Program-made: the position numbers and the translations under genes
Notes under the pieces: generated by a model
Seen by the model: the letters and a program-made list of their open reading frames with translations, nothing else
Told to the model about the DNA's origin: nothing
Databases searched by the model: none
Part shown: positions 36,715-47,985 of the stretch, one piece after another
Layout of the letters: each line of letters starts with the position of its first letter
How positions within the stretch are numbered: position 1 is the stretch's first letter
Assembly: GCA_021793235.1 (NCBI GenBank)
Contig: JAJYTD010000004.1
Location: 62,001 to 126,000, forward strand
Reading direction: 5' to 3'
DNA length: 64,000 bases
DNA from: Actinomycetes bacterium
Lineage (GTDB): Bacteria > Actinomycetota > Actinomycetes > Streptosporangiales > Streptosporangiaceae

Positions 36715-37976
36715 CGCTGCCCTCCGTGGCTCAGCAGCAGCATGGCGACATCGTCCTGGAGCGGTCCGCCGTTATAGCGTTCGGCATCGTCCACCAGGTG
36801 CTCGGGCAGGTCGGCGATCGACGTTCCGCGCCCGAGGATATCGATCAGCAGGCGCTGCAGGCCCTGCACTCCCAACCGTCCCGGCGGGGTGCCGTCGTAG
36901 GCGTCGACCAGGCCGTCGGTGTAGAGCAGGAGGGTGGAGCCGCGGGGGAACGCGAACTCCTCCACGTCGATCGCTCCTTCGGGGAAGACGCCCAGCGGCG
37001 GATGCGGGGTCGCAACGACCTCTTCGACTTTGCCGTCGCGGAGGACCAGCGGCGGCGGGTGGCCGAACAGCCGGATCCGCGCCCGCTCGCTGCCGGTGTC
37101 CAGGCTGGTCTGGCACAGCGTGGCATACATCTCTTCTTGCGCGCGTTCGCTGATGAGGATCTGCTCCAGAGCCGGGAGGACGGCGTCCTCGGCCACCCCG
37201 CCCATGACCAGTGCGCGCCAGGCGATGCGCAGGCTCACGCCGAGAGCGGCCTCGTCAGGGCCGTGTCCGCTGACATCGCCCACGATGACGTGGGTGGTGC
37301 CGTCCTTCTGAACGGCGTCGAAGAAGTCTCCGCCGACGAGCGCGCGCTTGCGTCCCGGGCGGTAGAAGGACCGGTGGCTGAGCGGGGAGTCGTCGAGCAG
37401 TACCTGCGGCAGCAGCCCGCGCTCCAGTCGCATGTTCTCCCGGGCGTAGAGCTCGGCCTCACGCAGTTGGCGGGCGTTCTCGTCCGCCCGTTGGCGCTCG
37501 ATGGAGTAGCGCAGGCTGCGCGCCAGCAGAGAGCCGTCGACCTGGCCTTTGACGAGGTAGTCCTGCGCACCGGCCGCGACTGCGGCGATACCCTCGTGCT
37601 CGTCGTTGAGCCCGGTGAGCACGACAACGGCGGCCGACTCGGCCGTGGTCAGCACCTCGCGCAGCAGTCCCATCCCGTCCGCGTCGGGCAGGTTGAGGTC
37701 GAGGAGCACGCAGCCGCGGAAGCGGGGAAGGTGCTCGCGCGCCTCAGTGAGGGTGGTGACCCAGGTGATGCGGGCGCTCAGCGCGGTATCGGCGAGCAGC
37801 TCCTCTACCAGGAAGGCGTCTTGGGTGTCGTCCTCGATGAGGAGGATGTCAACCGACCCGACAGCGGTGGAGGGGCTCTGGCCCATGGCAGCACTACCGT
37901 CGACGCCGGCGTTCTTTGGCTCCGGGTCGGGGTCTGCCATGGTCACGGGATCAAGTCCTGGTTTCCTAGTATCCAC
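36711..37976 (-). CDS. Receiver-PP2C (SpoIIE/RsbU-type) phosphatase
   Basis: The 421-residue protein has an N-terminal receiver (acidic EDD at 48-50, Asp93 in LLDLNLPDAD, VVVLTGLNDEHEG) and a linker helix. The C-terminal PP2C phosphatase shows metal-binding VGGDFFDAVQ (about 213) and VGDVSGHGPDEA (about 231), and TDGLVDAY near the end. Such proteins typically dephosphorylate anti-anti-sigma factors in partner-switching control of sigma factors; the target is not in this window. The start is uncertain: a GTG at 37946 follows AGGA, while the ATG at 37976 keeps an extra ten residues. First gene of the three-gene cassette. Confidence 0.9.
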   Translation of the reverse strand: MDTRKPGLDPVTMADPDPEPKNAGVDGSAAMGQSPSTAVGSVDILLIEDDTQDAFLVEELLADTALSARITWVTTLTEAREHLPRFRGCVLLDLNLPDADGMGLLREVLTTAESAAVVVLTGLNDEHEGIAAVAAGAQDYLVKGQVDGSLLARSLRYSIERQRADENARQLREAELYARENMRLERGLLPQVLLDDSPLSHRSFYRPGRKRALVGGDFFDAVQKDGTTHVIVGDVSGHGPDEAALGVSLRIAWRALVMGGVAEDAVLPALEQILISERAQEEMYATLCQTSLDTGSERARIRLFGHPPPLVLRDGKVEEVVATPHPPLGVFPEGAIDVEEFAFPRGSTLLLYTDGLVDAYDGTPPGRLGVQGLQRLLIDILGRGTSIADLPEHLVDDAERYNGGPLQDDVAMLLLSHGGQR

Positions 37977-38301
37977 ACAACGCCTCTACGTCGACCAGTT
38001 CCCCGGCGTGCTCGGAGACGAAGACCGCACGCTCCGCGCGTCCTCAGGGCCCTTGCGGCAGTCAAACGATAATGGCACGGCTACGCCTGTCGCTAGCGGG
38101 ATTGCACAAGAGACAACCACTGCCCTGCTCACCGATCCGCCGACGGGGGAGGCGATACGCCCGGTCCATCTTCCAGCGTACCGGTATCGGAACAGCCCAT
38201 CGCGGCAATCATAGTGACACTGCGTCGTATCCCTCTTGACACCACCCCTTGACGTGCTGACATCATGTCAGCATCCGGTCCGCTGATAAGGGGAGCACGG
38301 G
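37977..38301. promoter_or_regulatory. Divergent promoter region with TetR-type palindrome at heme oxygenase
   Basis: TTGACA (38236-38241) is a good -35 for the rightward heme oxygenase gene; 17-18 bases on, the -10 position falls in the palindrome TGCTGACAT-C-ATGTCAGCA (38255-38273), nine perfect bases per arm around one centre base. A repressor bound there would cover the promoter. The TetR gene two genes along is the natural candidate. The rest of the region (37977-38235) serves the leftward signalling cassette and has no gene. Confidence 0.65.
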
Positions 38302-38985
38302 ATGGACACCGGTCGGCAGTGCACCGCCCAGAAGGCCTCGGACAGCTTCGCGGAGCAGGTGAAAGCGGCCACCTGGAACGCACATGGGGACGCGGAGCAG
38401 CACGGCTTCATCCGGGCACTGCTCGCGGGCCGGCTCCCCCGCGAGGGCTATGCCGCGATGGTCGCTCAGCACTACTTCGCCTATGTCGCCCTCGAAGAGG
38501 TCGGCCGCGGCCTCGCCGACGACCCCGTCGCCGGGGCGGTGATCCACCCCGGCCTGCTCCGGGTCCCCGCGCTCGAACGCGACCTGACCGTGCTGTACGG
38601 ACCGGACTGGCCCGATCGGATCGTCCCATCGCCGCCCACCCGCACCTATGTCGCCCGCATCCGCCAGATGGCCGACGATCCCGGCGGCTATGTCGCCCAC
38701 CACTACACGCGCTACCTCGGCGACCTCTCCGGCGGCCAGTTCATCCGCACGATCGCCGCCCGCGCCTACGGCCTCGACGGCTCCGGCGGAGTCGACTTCT
38801 ACGTCTTCGACCAACTGAAGAGCCTGCCGAAGTTCAAAGAGGAGTACCGCTCCCGACTGGACCGCCTGCCCCTGAACGAATCGGCCCGGCGCCGGATCAT
38901 CCGCGAGGCGCACCTCGCCTACCAGCTCAATGTCGAGGTACTCGACGACCTCGGGCGAACCCACCGAGCTGGACTCGCAGCCTGA
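38302..38985 (+). CDS. Heme oxygenase (biliverdin-producing)
   Basis: The enzyme opens heme to biliverdin, CO and free iron with electrons from ferredoxin or another reductase. The 227-residue helical protein shows the proximal heme histidine region WNAHGDAEQHGFI (His28 is the likely axial ligand) and the distal glycine-rich helix YLGDLSGGQFI (G140-Q146), the hallmark of HmuO/HO-1-type enzymes. The ATG follows GGGGAG. A perfect palindrome overlaps its promoter and a TetR gene starts 23 bases after its stop. Iron scavenging from heme and the nearby ferredoxin pair fit its chemistry, but no heme-uptake gene is adjacent. Confidence 0.93.
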   Translation: MDTGRQCTAQKASDSFAEQVKAATWNAHGDAEQHGFIRALLAGRLPREGYAAMVAQHYFAYVALEEVGRGLADDPVAGAVIHPGLLRVPALERDLTVLYGPDWPDRIVPSPPTRTYVARIRQMADDPGGYVAHHYTRYLGDLSGGQFIRTIAARAYGLDGSGGVDFYVFDQLKSLPKFKEEYRSRLDRLPLNESARRRIIREAHLAYQLNVEVLDDLGRTHRAGLAA

Positions 38986-39008
38986 ACAGGGCGTGCCACC
39001 ATGGGGCC

Positions 39009-39617
39009 ATGCCCAAGATCTCGGCTCCGACCATCGCCGCGCACCGCGCACAGACCCGCGAACGCATCCTGGCAGCTGTGGCATCCCTCACCCGTACACA
39101 GGGGATCGGCGAGATCTCCATGACGGACGTGGCGGCCGAGGCGGGAATCACGCGCACCGCCCTCTACAACTACTTCCCGGACAAGCCCGCGCTGCTGCTC
39201 GCCTTCACCGAACAGGTCACGAACAGTTTCGTCGAGCGCTACGAACAGGAACTGCCGGCGGACGCCTCGGCGGCCGAGCGGCTGTCGGCGTTCATCCGCT
39301 TCCAGCTCGATGCCATGGCCGAGCACCCCCACCCTGATGCGGCCGAACTCGGCGCCAGCCTGGGTCCTGACACCTACCAGGCCCTGGCCGACCACGTCGC
39401 TCCCATGCAGCGGCTGCTCGTGGAGATTCTGCGGGAGGGAATGCGCACCGGCGAATTCGGTACGGCACCGGCCGAGGCCACGGCCGGCCTGGTACTAGCG
39501 CTGATCGGCGCACAACGCGTACCGCTGCTGCGGGAGGAGACCTCGCCCGAGGAGGCCCGCGATCTGGTGACCGCATTCGCCCTCAACGCCCTCACCACAC
39601 CACCGAGCGCCCCCTGA
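39009..39617 (+). CDS. TetR-family transcriptional regulator
   Basis: The 202-residue protein has a typical TetR helix-turn-helix (about residues 15-62: RERILAAVASLTRTQ, ISMTDVAAEAGITRTALYNYFPDKPALLLAF in part) and an all-helical C-terminal ligand domain with no known signature. It starts 23 bases after heme oxygenase on the same strand and is probably cotranscribed. The palindrome TGCTGACAT-C-ATGTCAGCA at the shared promoter suggests autoregulation and repression of heme oxygenase; the ligand could be heme or a breakdown product, which is speculation. The ATG at 39009 is in frame; the ATG at 39001 is not. Confidence 0.9.
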   Translation: MPKISAPTIAAHRAQTRERILAAVASLTRTQGIGEISMTDVAAEAGITRTALYNYFPDKPALLLAFTEQVTNSFVERYEQELPADASAAERLSAFIRFQLDAMAEHPHPDAAELGASLGPDTYQALADHVAPMQRLLVEILREGMRTGEFGTAPAEATAGLVLALIGAQRVPLLREETSPEEARDLVTAFALNALTTPPSAP

Positions 39618-39712
39618 CCGCTGGAACCGCGCCGAAGCGGTCATGATAAGCGCGTGCCGCCACCGGCCCCCGGAAGACCGCTGCGCCGTGTCCTTTGTAC
39701 TGATCCCCACCG

Positions 39713-39874
39713 GTGGTCACCATCGCCCTGTTCAACCGAGTCCCCCGGTTCCGGCCCGGTGCGGGACCCGGATTCACCCCCGCCCGCCTCACCGAGTCCG
39801 GGCGCGCGGCGCTCGCCACCGTGGGCGGCAGCACGCTCATCGTGGCGCTCTTCTTCGCCCTCCCCGGCGCCTGA
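39713..39874 (+). CDS. Putative 53-residue single-pass membrane protein
   Basis: A GTG-started frame encodes MVTIALFNRVPRFRPGAG, then FTPARLTESGRAALATVG and a hydrophobic end STLIVALFFALPGA (about residues 38-53). Codon third positions are strongly G/C, like real genes here, and an in-frame stop lies four codons upstream of the start. The ribosome-binding site is weak. It lies 95 bases after the TetR gene and ends 13 bases before the convergent exonuclease gene. It is not recognised. It may be real, or a by-chance open frame antisense to nothing. Confidence 0.4.
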   Translation: MVTIALFNRVPRFRPGAGPGFTPARLTESGRAALATVGGSTLIVALFFALPGA

Positions 39875-39887
39875 ACACGGCGGATGC

Positions 39888-40829
39888 TCACCGCAGTCGG
39901 CGCAGCATTGTCCGCACCGCAGAGGTGGCGGCCAGCCCCCCCGCGAGGGCCGCCGTGGCGGCCAGCGCATCCCTGCACAGGCTCCGCTGCTCGGCAGCAT
40001 GCAGCGCGGCCTCGCGCTCCTCGGCGCCGAACCCGCCCCCGCACAGCCCGGGGTCCAGCTCAAGCGGCCGCCACGAGTGCGGCCACCGCGCAAGAGACCG
40101 GGCCGGTGCGTCCCGGACCGGGAAGAAACGCGGCGCACCGCCGCTCGACGCCCGGGGCTTCAGCCGCACTGCGGTCGGCCGCCGCCGCATCGGTACCGGG
40201 GCGGGGCCGGTGTAGCGCAGCTCCCCCGGAGCGTTGTCGAGCAGTTCGGCCAGCAGTTGGGCGCAGGCCCGCGCGTCGCCGAGCGCCGTGTGCTGACCCG
40301 TGGGCCAGTGCCCGCTGAGGGCGTGGCTGGCTCTGGGCAGCGAGTAGCGCTCCAGATCGACCTGCGAGCGCAGCGCCCGAAGTGTGCACAGCCCCGGCAG
40401 GCCGCCAGGCAGCCCTTCCGGCAGGAACTCGGCCGCGAGGAAGCGTTCCTCGAAGTCCAGCTTGTGCCCCGCCAGCACCGCCCCGGAGAACAGCTCGACG
40501 AGATCATCCACGATCTCCCCCGCTTTCGGCGCGCCGACGACATCGCTCGCGCCGATGCCGTGGAACTCCTGCCCGGCCATCGGCGCATCGGGATTGATGA
40601 GCGTACTGAATTCGCGCAGCACTGTTCCGTCGCCGCGCATCCGCACCACCGCGATCTCGCACACCCGCGCGCCCTCGTCCGGATGCAGCCCCGTGGTCTC
40701 CATGTCGACCACGGCGAAGTCGAGCCCTCGGGCGGCCGGAGCGGTACGGGCACCGCCCCGGCTCCGGGTCAGCGTTCCCATCCGGAGCGCGCGCCGGTCG
40801 GCCGGGCGGGAGTCCAGCACGTCGTCCAT
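39888..40829 (-). CDS. DEDDh 3'-5' exonuclease family protein
   Basis: The 313-residue protein contains an RNase T/DnaQ-type exonuclease domain (about residues 36-195). The metal-binding acids are visible: DMETTG (Asp42, Glu44), AGHKLDFEERF and HTALGDA with the catalytic His and final Asp. The C-terminal third is basic and carries three or four cysteines (PGLCGG, RSLCRD) with no known domain. Family roles are DNA or RNA 3'-end trimming; epsilon-subunit-like proofreading is possible but unproven. An internal ATG at 40781 (MGTLTRSRGG) is an alternative start. It is convergent with the small ORF. Confidence 0.88.
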   Translation of the reverse strand: MDDVLDSRPADRRALRMGTLTRSRGGARTAPAARGLDFAVVDMETTGLHPDEGARVCEIAVVRMRGDGTVLREFSTLINPDAPMAGQEFHGIGASDVVGAPKAGEIVDDLVELFSGAVLAGHKLDFEERFLAAEFLPEGLPGGLPGLCTLRALRSQVDLERYSLPRASHALSGHWPTGQHTALGDARACAQLLAELLDNAPGELRYTGPAPVPMRRRPTAVRLKPRASSGGAPRFFPVRDAPARSLARWPHSWRPLELDPGLCGGGFGAEEREAALHAAEQRSLCRDALAATAALAGGLAATSAVRTMLRRLR

Positions 40830-40993
40830 CCCCTATCTGGTCGGTGTCGTGGTAGTCCGTGGGGCCAGGGACCGACCCTACGACACCCGCGGGAAGAGGA
40901 ACGCCGCGCGTGGTGTTTATCCTCTGGTCGGCCCCACAAGGCGCATCACCCCATGGCCCTATGACCGGCTAAACGACGGCGATTGGAGCACTC

Positions 40994-41962
40994 ATGTCCG
41001 CACCGCCCCCCTACGTCCCTCTGGTCGAGATCGTGCGCTCCGGTTTGCGCGAGGGCGTGCACTACGGCGCCGCCGTCGGATTGACGGCCTCGGGCGAGGT
41101 CGGCTACCTGCGCGGTTCCGCGGACGCCCCGATGTTCCCCCGCTCCTCGGCCAAGCCTTTCCAGGCGCTGGCGGCGCTGCGTGCCGGCGCCCCGCTCAGC
41201 GGTGCGCAGATCGCGATCGCCGCGGGCAGCCACAACGGCGATGCCGTCCACGTCGCCGCCGTGGAGGGGATACTCGCCGGTGCCGGGCTCGGCACCAAGG
41301 CGCTGGGCTGTCCCGCCGATCGCCCGATGGGTGCCGCGGCCCGTGCGGCGCTGCTGCGGTCGGGCGGCGCACCCGCCCCGGCCCTGATGAACTGTTCGGG
41401 CAAGCACGCCGCGATGCTCTCGGCCTGTGTGCGGCAGGGCTGGGGTACCAGCGACTACCTGGACCCTCGGCACCCGATGCAGGTGCTGGTCCGCGAGACC
41501 ATCGAGGAACTGTGCGACGAGCCGGTCGCCCACACCGCCGTAGACGGCTGCGGCGCCCCGCAGATGGCGGTCTCCCTGCTCGGACTGGCCCGCGGGCTAC
41601 AGGCGATGACGCACGCTCCCGACGGCTCTCCCGAAGCCGAGGTGCTGCGCGCGATGCGGGAGTTTCCCGAGTACGTGGCCGGTGCGGACCGCGACGACAC
41701 CGCCCTGATGCGCGCTGTGCCGGGCCTGGTGTCCAAGATCGGCGCTGAAGGCGTCATCGTCATGGCCGCTCCCACCGGTGAGACGGTCGCGGTGAAGATG
41801 AGCGACGGCGACCCGCTGACCCGTGCCCGCACAATGGCCGCGCTGACCGCGCTGGCGGCCCTCGGGGTGGACATCACCCCGGTCCAGGACATGCTCTCGG
41901 CGGACGTCCTCGGCGGCGGGCGCCCCGTGGGAGCGGTACGGCCGATACCCGCCCGCCCGTAG
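40994..41962 (+). CDS. L-asparaginase II family protein (Rhizobium AsnA type)
   Basis: The 322-residue protein belongs to the asparaginase family first described for Rhizobium etli, unrelated to E. coli AnsA/AnsB. Motifs visible are MFPRSSAKPFQALAAL (Ser-Lys pair), AAGSHNGDAVH, LGCPADRPMG, LMNCSGKHAAML and VDGCGAPQMAVSL. It hydrolyses asparagine to aspartate and ammonia. The ATG (MSAPPPYVPLVEIVRSG) follows GGAG. It is followed 46 bp downstream by the ferredoxin reductase gene with its own AGGAAGG ribosome-binding site, so linkage is loose. Confidence 0.92.
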   Translation: MSAPPPYVPLVEIVRSGLREGVHYGAAVGLTASGEVGYLRGSADAPMFPRSSAKPFQALAALRAGAPLSGAQIAIAAGSHNGDAVHVAAVEGILAGAGLGTKALGCPADRPMGAAARAALLRSGGAPAPALMNCSGKHAAMLSACVRQGWGTSDYLDPRHPMQVLVRETIEELCDEPVAHTAVDGCGAPQMAVSLLGLARGLQAMTHAPDGSPEAEVLRAMREFPEYVAGADRDDTALMRAVPGLVSKIGAEGVIVMAAPTGETVAVKMSDGDPLTRARTMAALTALAALGVDITPVQDMLSADVLGGGRPVGAVRPIPARP

Positions 41963-42008
41963 GCGGCACCATAAAGTCGACCCCCGAGTCGGGGAGGAAG
42001 GTCAAAGA

Positions 42009-43223
42009 ATGCGCGACATCGTCATCGTCGGCGCCGGTATGGCAGGCCTGCACACGGCGGAATCACTGCGCGCCGAGGGGTTCGGCGGCACGATCACGCT
42101 GATCGGAGACGAGACCCGCCGCCCCTACTCCCGGCCGCCGCTGTCCAAGGAGCTGCTCACCGGAACAGGCTCGGACAAGAGCATCGTGCTGCGCGATGAC
42201 GACGAGTTCGACGCTCTCGCTCTCGACCTGCGGCTGGGACGCCGGGCCGTGCGGCTGCGCCCGGCGGATCGGACGGTGGAGCTGGACGACGGGACCGCCG
42301 TCCGCTACGACGGCCTGGTCATCGCGACCGGAGCACGCGCTCGGCGCCCGGCCACCGATCCGGCGGGCGTGCACGTGCTGCGTACCCTCGACGACGCGCG
42401 AGCGGTCCGTGCCGCCTTCGACACAGCGGAGCGGGTCGCCGTGGTCGGCGCGGGCTTCATCGGCGCGGAGGTGGCGGCCAGCGCCCGCGCTGTGGGACTG
42501 GACGTGACGCTCATCGAGGCGGCGCCCACTCCCCTCACCCGCGTGGTCGATCCGCGCGTCGGCACGGTGCTCACCGACCTGCACCGCGACAACGGAGTCG
42601 AACTGCGGCTGGGAACGAGTGTCGAGGCGTTCGAAGGCGCCGATCGCGTCGAGCGGGTCCGGCTGAGCGACGGCAGCACCGTCGAGGCGTCCCTGGTGGT
42701 GGCCGGGCTGGGGGCCGAACTGAACACCGAATGGCTGGCGGGATCGGGGATTCGGTCGGCCGACGGGGTCGGCGGAGTCCTCTGCGACGCCTACTGCGAG
42801 ACGTCGGTACCGGGGGTGTATGCGGTGGGCGATCTCGCCAACTGGCCGCACCCGCGCTACGGCGGCCGGATTCGCCTGGAGCACTGGACCAACGCCGGTG
42901 AGCAGGCCGCTGTGGTCGCGCACAACCTGCTGGCCGGCGAAGGGCAGCGGCAAGCGTACACACCGGTGCCCTACTTCTGGTCCGACCAGTACGGGATGAA
43001 GGTCCAGCTGCTCGGCCAAGCCGCGCCCGCGGACACGGTGGAGTTCGTGCACGGGTCCGCCGAGGACCGCAAGTTCGTCGCGTTCCTCGGCCGGGCCGGT
43101 CTGCTGACCGGGGTCCTCGGGTTGCGCTCCACCCCCAAGGTGATGCGCTACCGGCCCCTCCTCGCAGAAACCACGACGTGGGAGGAGGCCCTGGCCGCGG
43201 CCGGGGTCACCCCTCGACCTTGA
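42009..43223 (+). CDS. FAD-dependent ferredoxin reductase (rubredoxin/ferredoxin NADH-reductase type)
   Basis: The 404-residue protein has two dinucleotide folds. The FAD site is IVIVGAGMAGLHTAESL (about 4-20) with PYSRPPLSKELL. The NAD(P)H site is VAVVGAGFIGAEVAASARAVG. The second FAD motif is VPGVYAVGDLANWP, and a C-terminal dimer/acceptor domain follows. There is no redox-active disulfide, so it is of the BphA4/camphor ferredoxin-reductase class that passes electrons to small ferredoxins for P450s or oxygenases. Its last 17 bases overlap the convergent 3Fe-4S ferredoxin gene, its probable partner. No P450 lies in the window. Confidence 0.92.
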   Translation: MRDIVIVGAGMAGLHTAESLRAEGFGGTITLIGDETRRPYSRPPLSKELLTGTGSDKSIVLRDDDEFDALALDLRLGRRAVRLRPADRTVELDDGTAVRYDGLVIATGARARRPATDPAGVHVLRTLDDARAVRAAFDTAERVAVVGAGFIGAEVAASARAVGLDVTLIEAAPTPLTRVVDPRVGTVLTDLHRDNGVELRLGTSVEAFEGADRVERVRLSDGSTVEASLVVAGLGAELNTEWLAGSGIRSADGVGGVLCDAYCETSVPGVYAVGDLANWPHPRYGGRIRLEHWTNAGEQAAVVAHNLLAGEGQRQAYTPVPYFWSDQYGMKVQLLGQAAPADTVEFVHGSAEDRKFVAFLGRAGLLTGVLGLRSTPKVMRYRPLLAETTTWEEALAAAGVTPRP

Positions 43224-43398
43224 TGGCCTGCTTGGGGCACATCCGCGCGGCCTCCTCGACCCGGTCCCGCAGTGCCTCCGGCGGCTCCTCCTGCAGCACG
43301 TACAGGAAATCGTCATCGCGGACCTCGAACACCTCAGGGGCGATGCCCATGCAGACCGCGTTGCTCTCGCACAGGTCGAAGTCGACGTTCACCCGCAT
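43207..43398 (-). CDS. Small [3Fe-4S] ferredoxin
   Basis: The 63-residue protein shows MRVNVDFDLCESNAVCMGIAP at the start and ARMCPKQAIKVEG at the end. Cysteines 10, 16 and 54 are the three cluster ligands; the usual second CxxC cysteine is replaced, giving the 3Fe-4S type used by actinobacterial P450 systems. The acidic surface fits docking to a reductase. The ATG is preceded by GGAGAGGAG. It overlaps the convergent reductase gene by 17 bases, so it is not cotranscribed with it, and it lies just downstream of the iminopeptidase gene on the same strand (68-base gap), which is unrelated. Confidence 0.93.
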   Translation of the reverse strand: MRVNVDFDLCESNAVCMGIAPEVFEVRDDDFLYVLQEEPPEALRDRVEEAARMCPKQAIKVEG

Positions 43399-43466
43399 GC
43401 GGCGCTCCTCTCCTCGCGTGGTGCCCCGAGCCCAACGCCGCGCACCGAACACGCGGCCACCGGTGT

Positions 43467-46328
<2,862 letters not shown>

Positions 46329-46464
46329 GCAGGGGCCGATACGGGCACCGCTGTCCTGCTTCCTCCCGATGACCCGCGCCACACGTCCGCGGTCGCCGGA
46401 AGTTCACCGCCCGCACTCGCGTTAGTGTTCTGGTGGGTCCATCGGGAGAAGGAATAGGGAACAC

Positions 46465-47520
46465 ATGACAGGCACCAACGACACACGCGTCGTCAGTTAC
46501 CAGCCGCTGGTCGCACCGCAGGACATCCTCGCGGAGCTGCCGATGGGACCCGAGCGGACCGCCCTGGTCGAGGACGCCCGCGCCGATGTGAAGCGGGTGC
46601 TCGACGGCACCGACGACCGGCTGCTGGTGATCGTGGGGCCGTGCTCGGTGCACGACCCCGGGGCGGCGCTGGACTACGCGCACCGGCTCAAGGAGTTCAT
46701 CCCCTCCGTCGAGGGCGAATTGTACGTGGTCATGCGGGTCTACTTCGAGAAGCCGCGCACCACACTCGGCTGGAAGGGCCTGATCAACGACCCGGGCCTG
46801 GATGAGAGCTACGACGTGCACCGCGGTCTGCGCACCGCCCGCAAACTACTGCTCGACATCGGCTCCATGGGCGTCCCCTCCGGTACCGAGTTCCTCGACC
46901 CGATCACTCCCCAGTACATCGCCGACGCCGTCACATGGGGCGCCATCGGCGCCCGGACCACCGAGAGCCAGGTGCACCGCCAGCTCGGCAGCGGCCTGAG
47001 CATGCCGGTGGGCTTCAAGAACGGCACCGACGGCGACGTCCAGGTCGCCGTAGACGCCTGTGGTGCCTCCTCCGCCTCCCACACCTTCTTCGGTGTCGAC
47101 CCGGCGGGTACCGGCTCGGTCGTGGTCACCTCGGGCAACCCCGACTGCCACGTCATCCTCCGCGGCGGCCGCAGCGGCCCCAACTTCGACGCGGCCGGGG
47201 TCGGCGCGGCGCTCGACGTCATCGAGGCGGCCGGGCTGCCCCGCCGGCTGATGATCGACGCCAGCCACGCCAACAGCGGCAAGGACCACAAGCGCCAGCC
47301 GGGCGTCGCCCAGGCCATCGCCGCCCAGGTCGCCGAAGGGCAGAAGGGCATCATCGGAGTCATGCTGGAGAGCTTCATCGCCGAAGGCGCACAGCAGCTG
47401 GACGACCCCGCGGCCCTGACCTACGGCCAGTCCATCACCGACAAGTGCATGGGCTGGGAGACCACCGAGGGCGTCCTGGAAGGCCTCGCCGAGGCGGTAC
47501 GCCGGCGCCGCAAGGCCTGA
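46465..47520 (+). CDS. Class I (type I) 3-deoxy-7-phosphoheptulonate synthase
   Basis: DAHP synthase joins phosphoenolpyruvate and erythrose 4-phosphate, the first step of aromatic synthesis. The 351-residue protein is of the AroF/AroG/AroH class: LLVIVGPCSVHDP, MRVYFEKPRTTLGWKGLINDP (in part), GARTTESQVHRQLGSGLSMPVGFKNGTDG (in part), DASHANSGKD and GVMLESFI. Actinobacteria normally use a different, type II enzyme for primary metabolism, so this may be a second or specialised copy. The N-terminus is close in length to AroG. ATG with GAAGG nine bases upstream. No other shikimate gene is adjacent. Confidence 0.93.
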   Translation: MTGTNDTRVVSYQPLVAPQDILAELPMGPERTALVEDARADVKRVLDGTDDRLLVIVGPCSVHDPGAALDYAHRLKEFIPSVEGELYVVMRVYFEKPRTTLGWKGLINDPGLDESYDVHRGLRTARKLLLDIGSMGVPSGTEFLDPITPQYIADAVTWGAIGARTTESQVHRQLGSGLSMPVGFKNGTDGDVQVAVDACGASSASHTFFGVDPAGTGSVVVTSGNPDCHVILRGGRSGPNFDAAGVGAALDVIEAAGLPRRLMIDASHANSGKDHKRQPGVAQAIAAQVAEGQKGIIGVMLESFIAEGAQQLDDPAALTYGQSITDKCMGWETTEGVLEGLAEAVRRRRKA

Positions 47521-47739
47521 GCCGCGGCCCCGCGCCAGACCGGGTGCACGGCGACGCCGGCGGTCTGCCGCTCCCGCGTGACCGCGATGAGCGTTTCCGC
47601 CCGGAAATACGACCACGGTCGATGCGGGCCGTGCCCCGCCCGGACTCCACGTGGACAGGACGTGACCTGCGCGCTCGTGGAGTCGGCCGGGGTCGGGCCT
47701 GGGCCGGGCGCGGCCGCGCTGCTAGGCTGACAGGCGGTC
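47521..47739. other. 219-bp stretch between the DAHP synthase gene and the riboswitch
   Basis: Nothing coding is supported. A candidate -10, TAGGCT (47723-47728), lies 10-15 bases before the riboswitch starts; I see no convincing -35. The region probably holds the terminator of the DAHP synthase gene and the gcvT promoter. Confidence 0.4.
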
Positions 47740-47945
47740 GCTGAATCCGCACGGGAGAGTGTCCGCGCAGCCGGCGCGGGCCGCCGAAGGAGCAATTCCT
47801 CCCCAGAGAACCTCTCAGGCGCGCCGGACCGTACGGGCGAGACCACTCTGGAAAGCAGGGGCACAGGCGCCCCTCGCCGAAGGTGCAAGCCGCGCCGCCC
47901 GCGCGGTGAAGCTCTCAGGCCCCATGACAGAGGGGGAGGATGGCA
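47740..47945 (+). promoter_or_regulatory. Tandem glycine riboswitch controlling gcvT
   Basis: Two glycine aptamers lie in series in the gcvT leader. Aptamer 1 (about 47749-47823) has GGGAGAG, GCCGAAGGAGCAA and ACCTCTCAGGC. Aptamer 2 (about 47831-47939) has GACCACTCTGGAAAGC, GCCGAAGGTGCAAG and AGCTCTCAGGCCCCATGACA. The repeated GCCGAAG-N-GCAA and CTCTCAGG are the family's glycine-binding core. GAGGATGG (47936-47943) can pair with CCATCCTC (47966-47973) just before the gcvT ribosome-binding site, a possible expression platform. Glycine riboswitches usually turn gcv genes on. Confidence 0.93.
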
Positions 47946-47985
47946 ACGCCTTGTTCGAACGACGTCCATCCTCTCGGGAGTGCCG

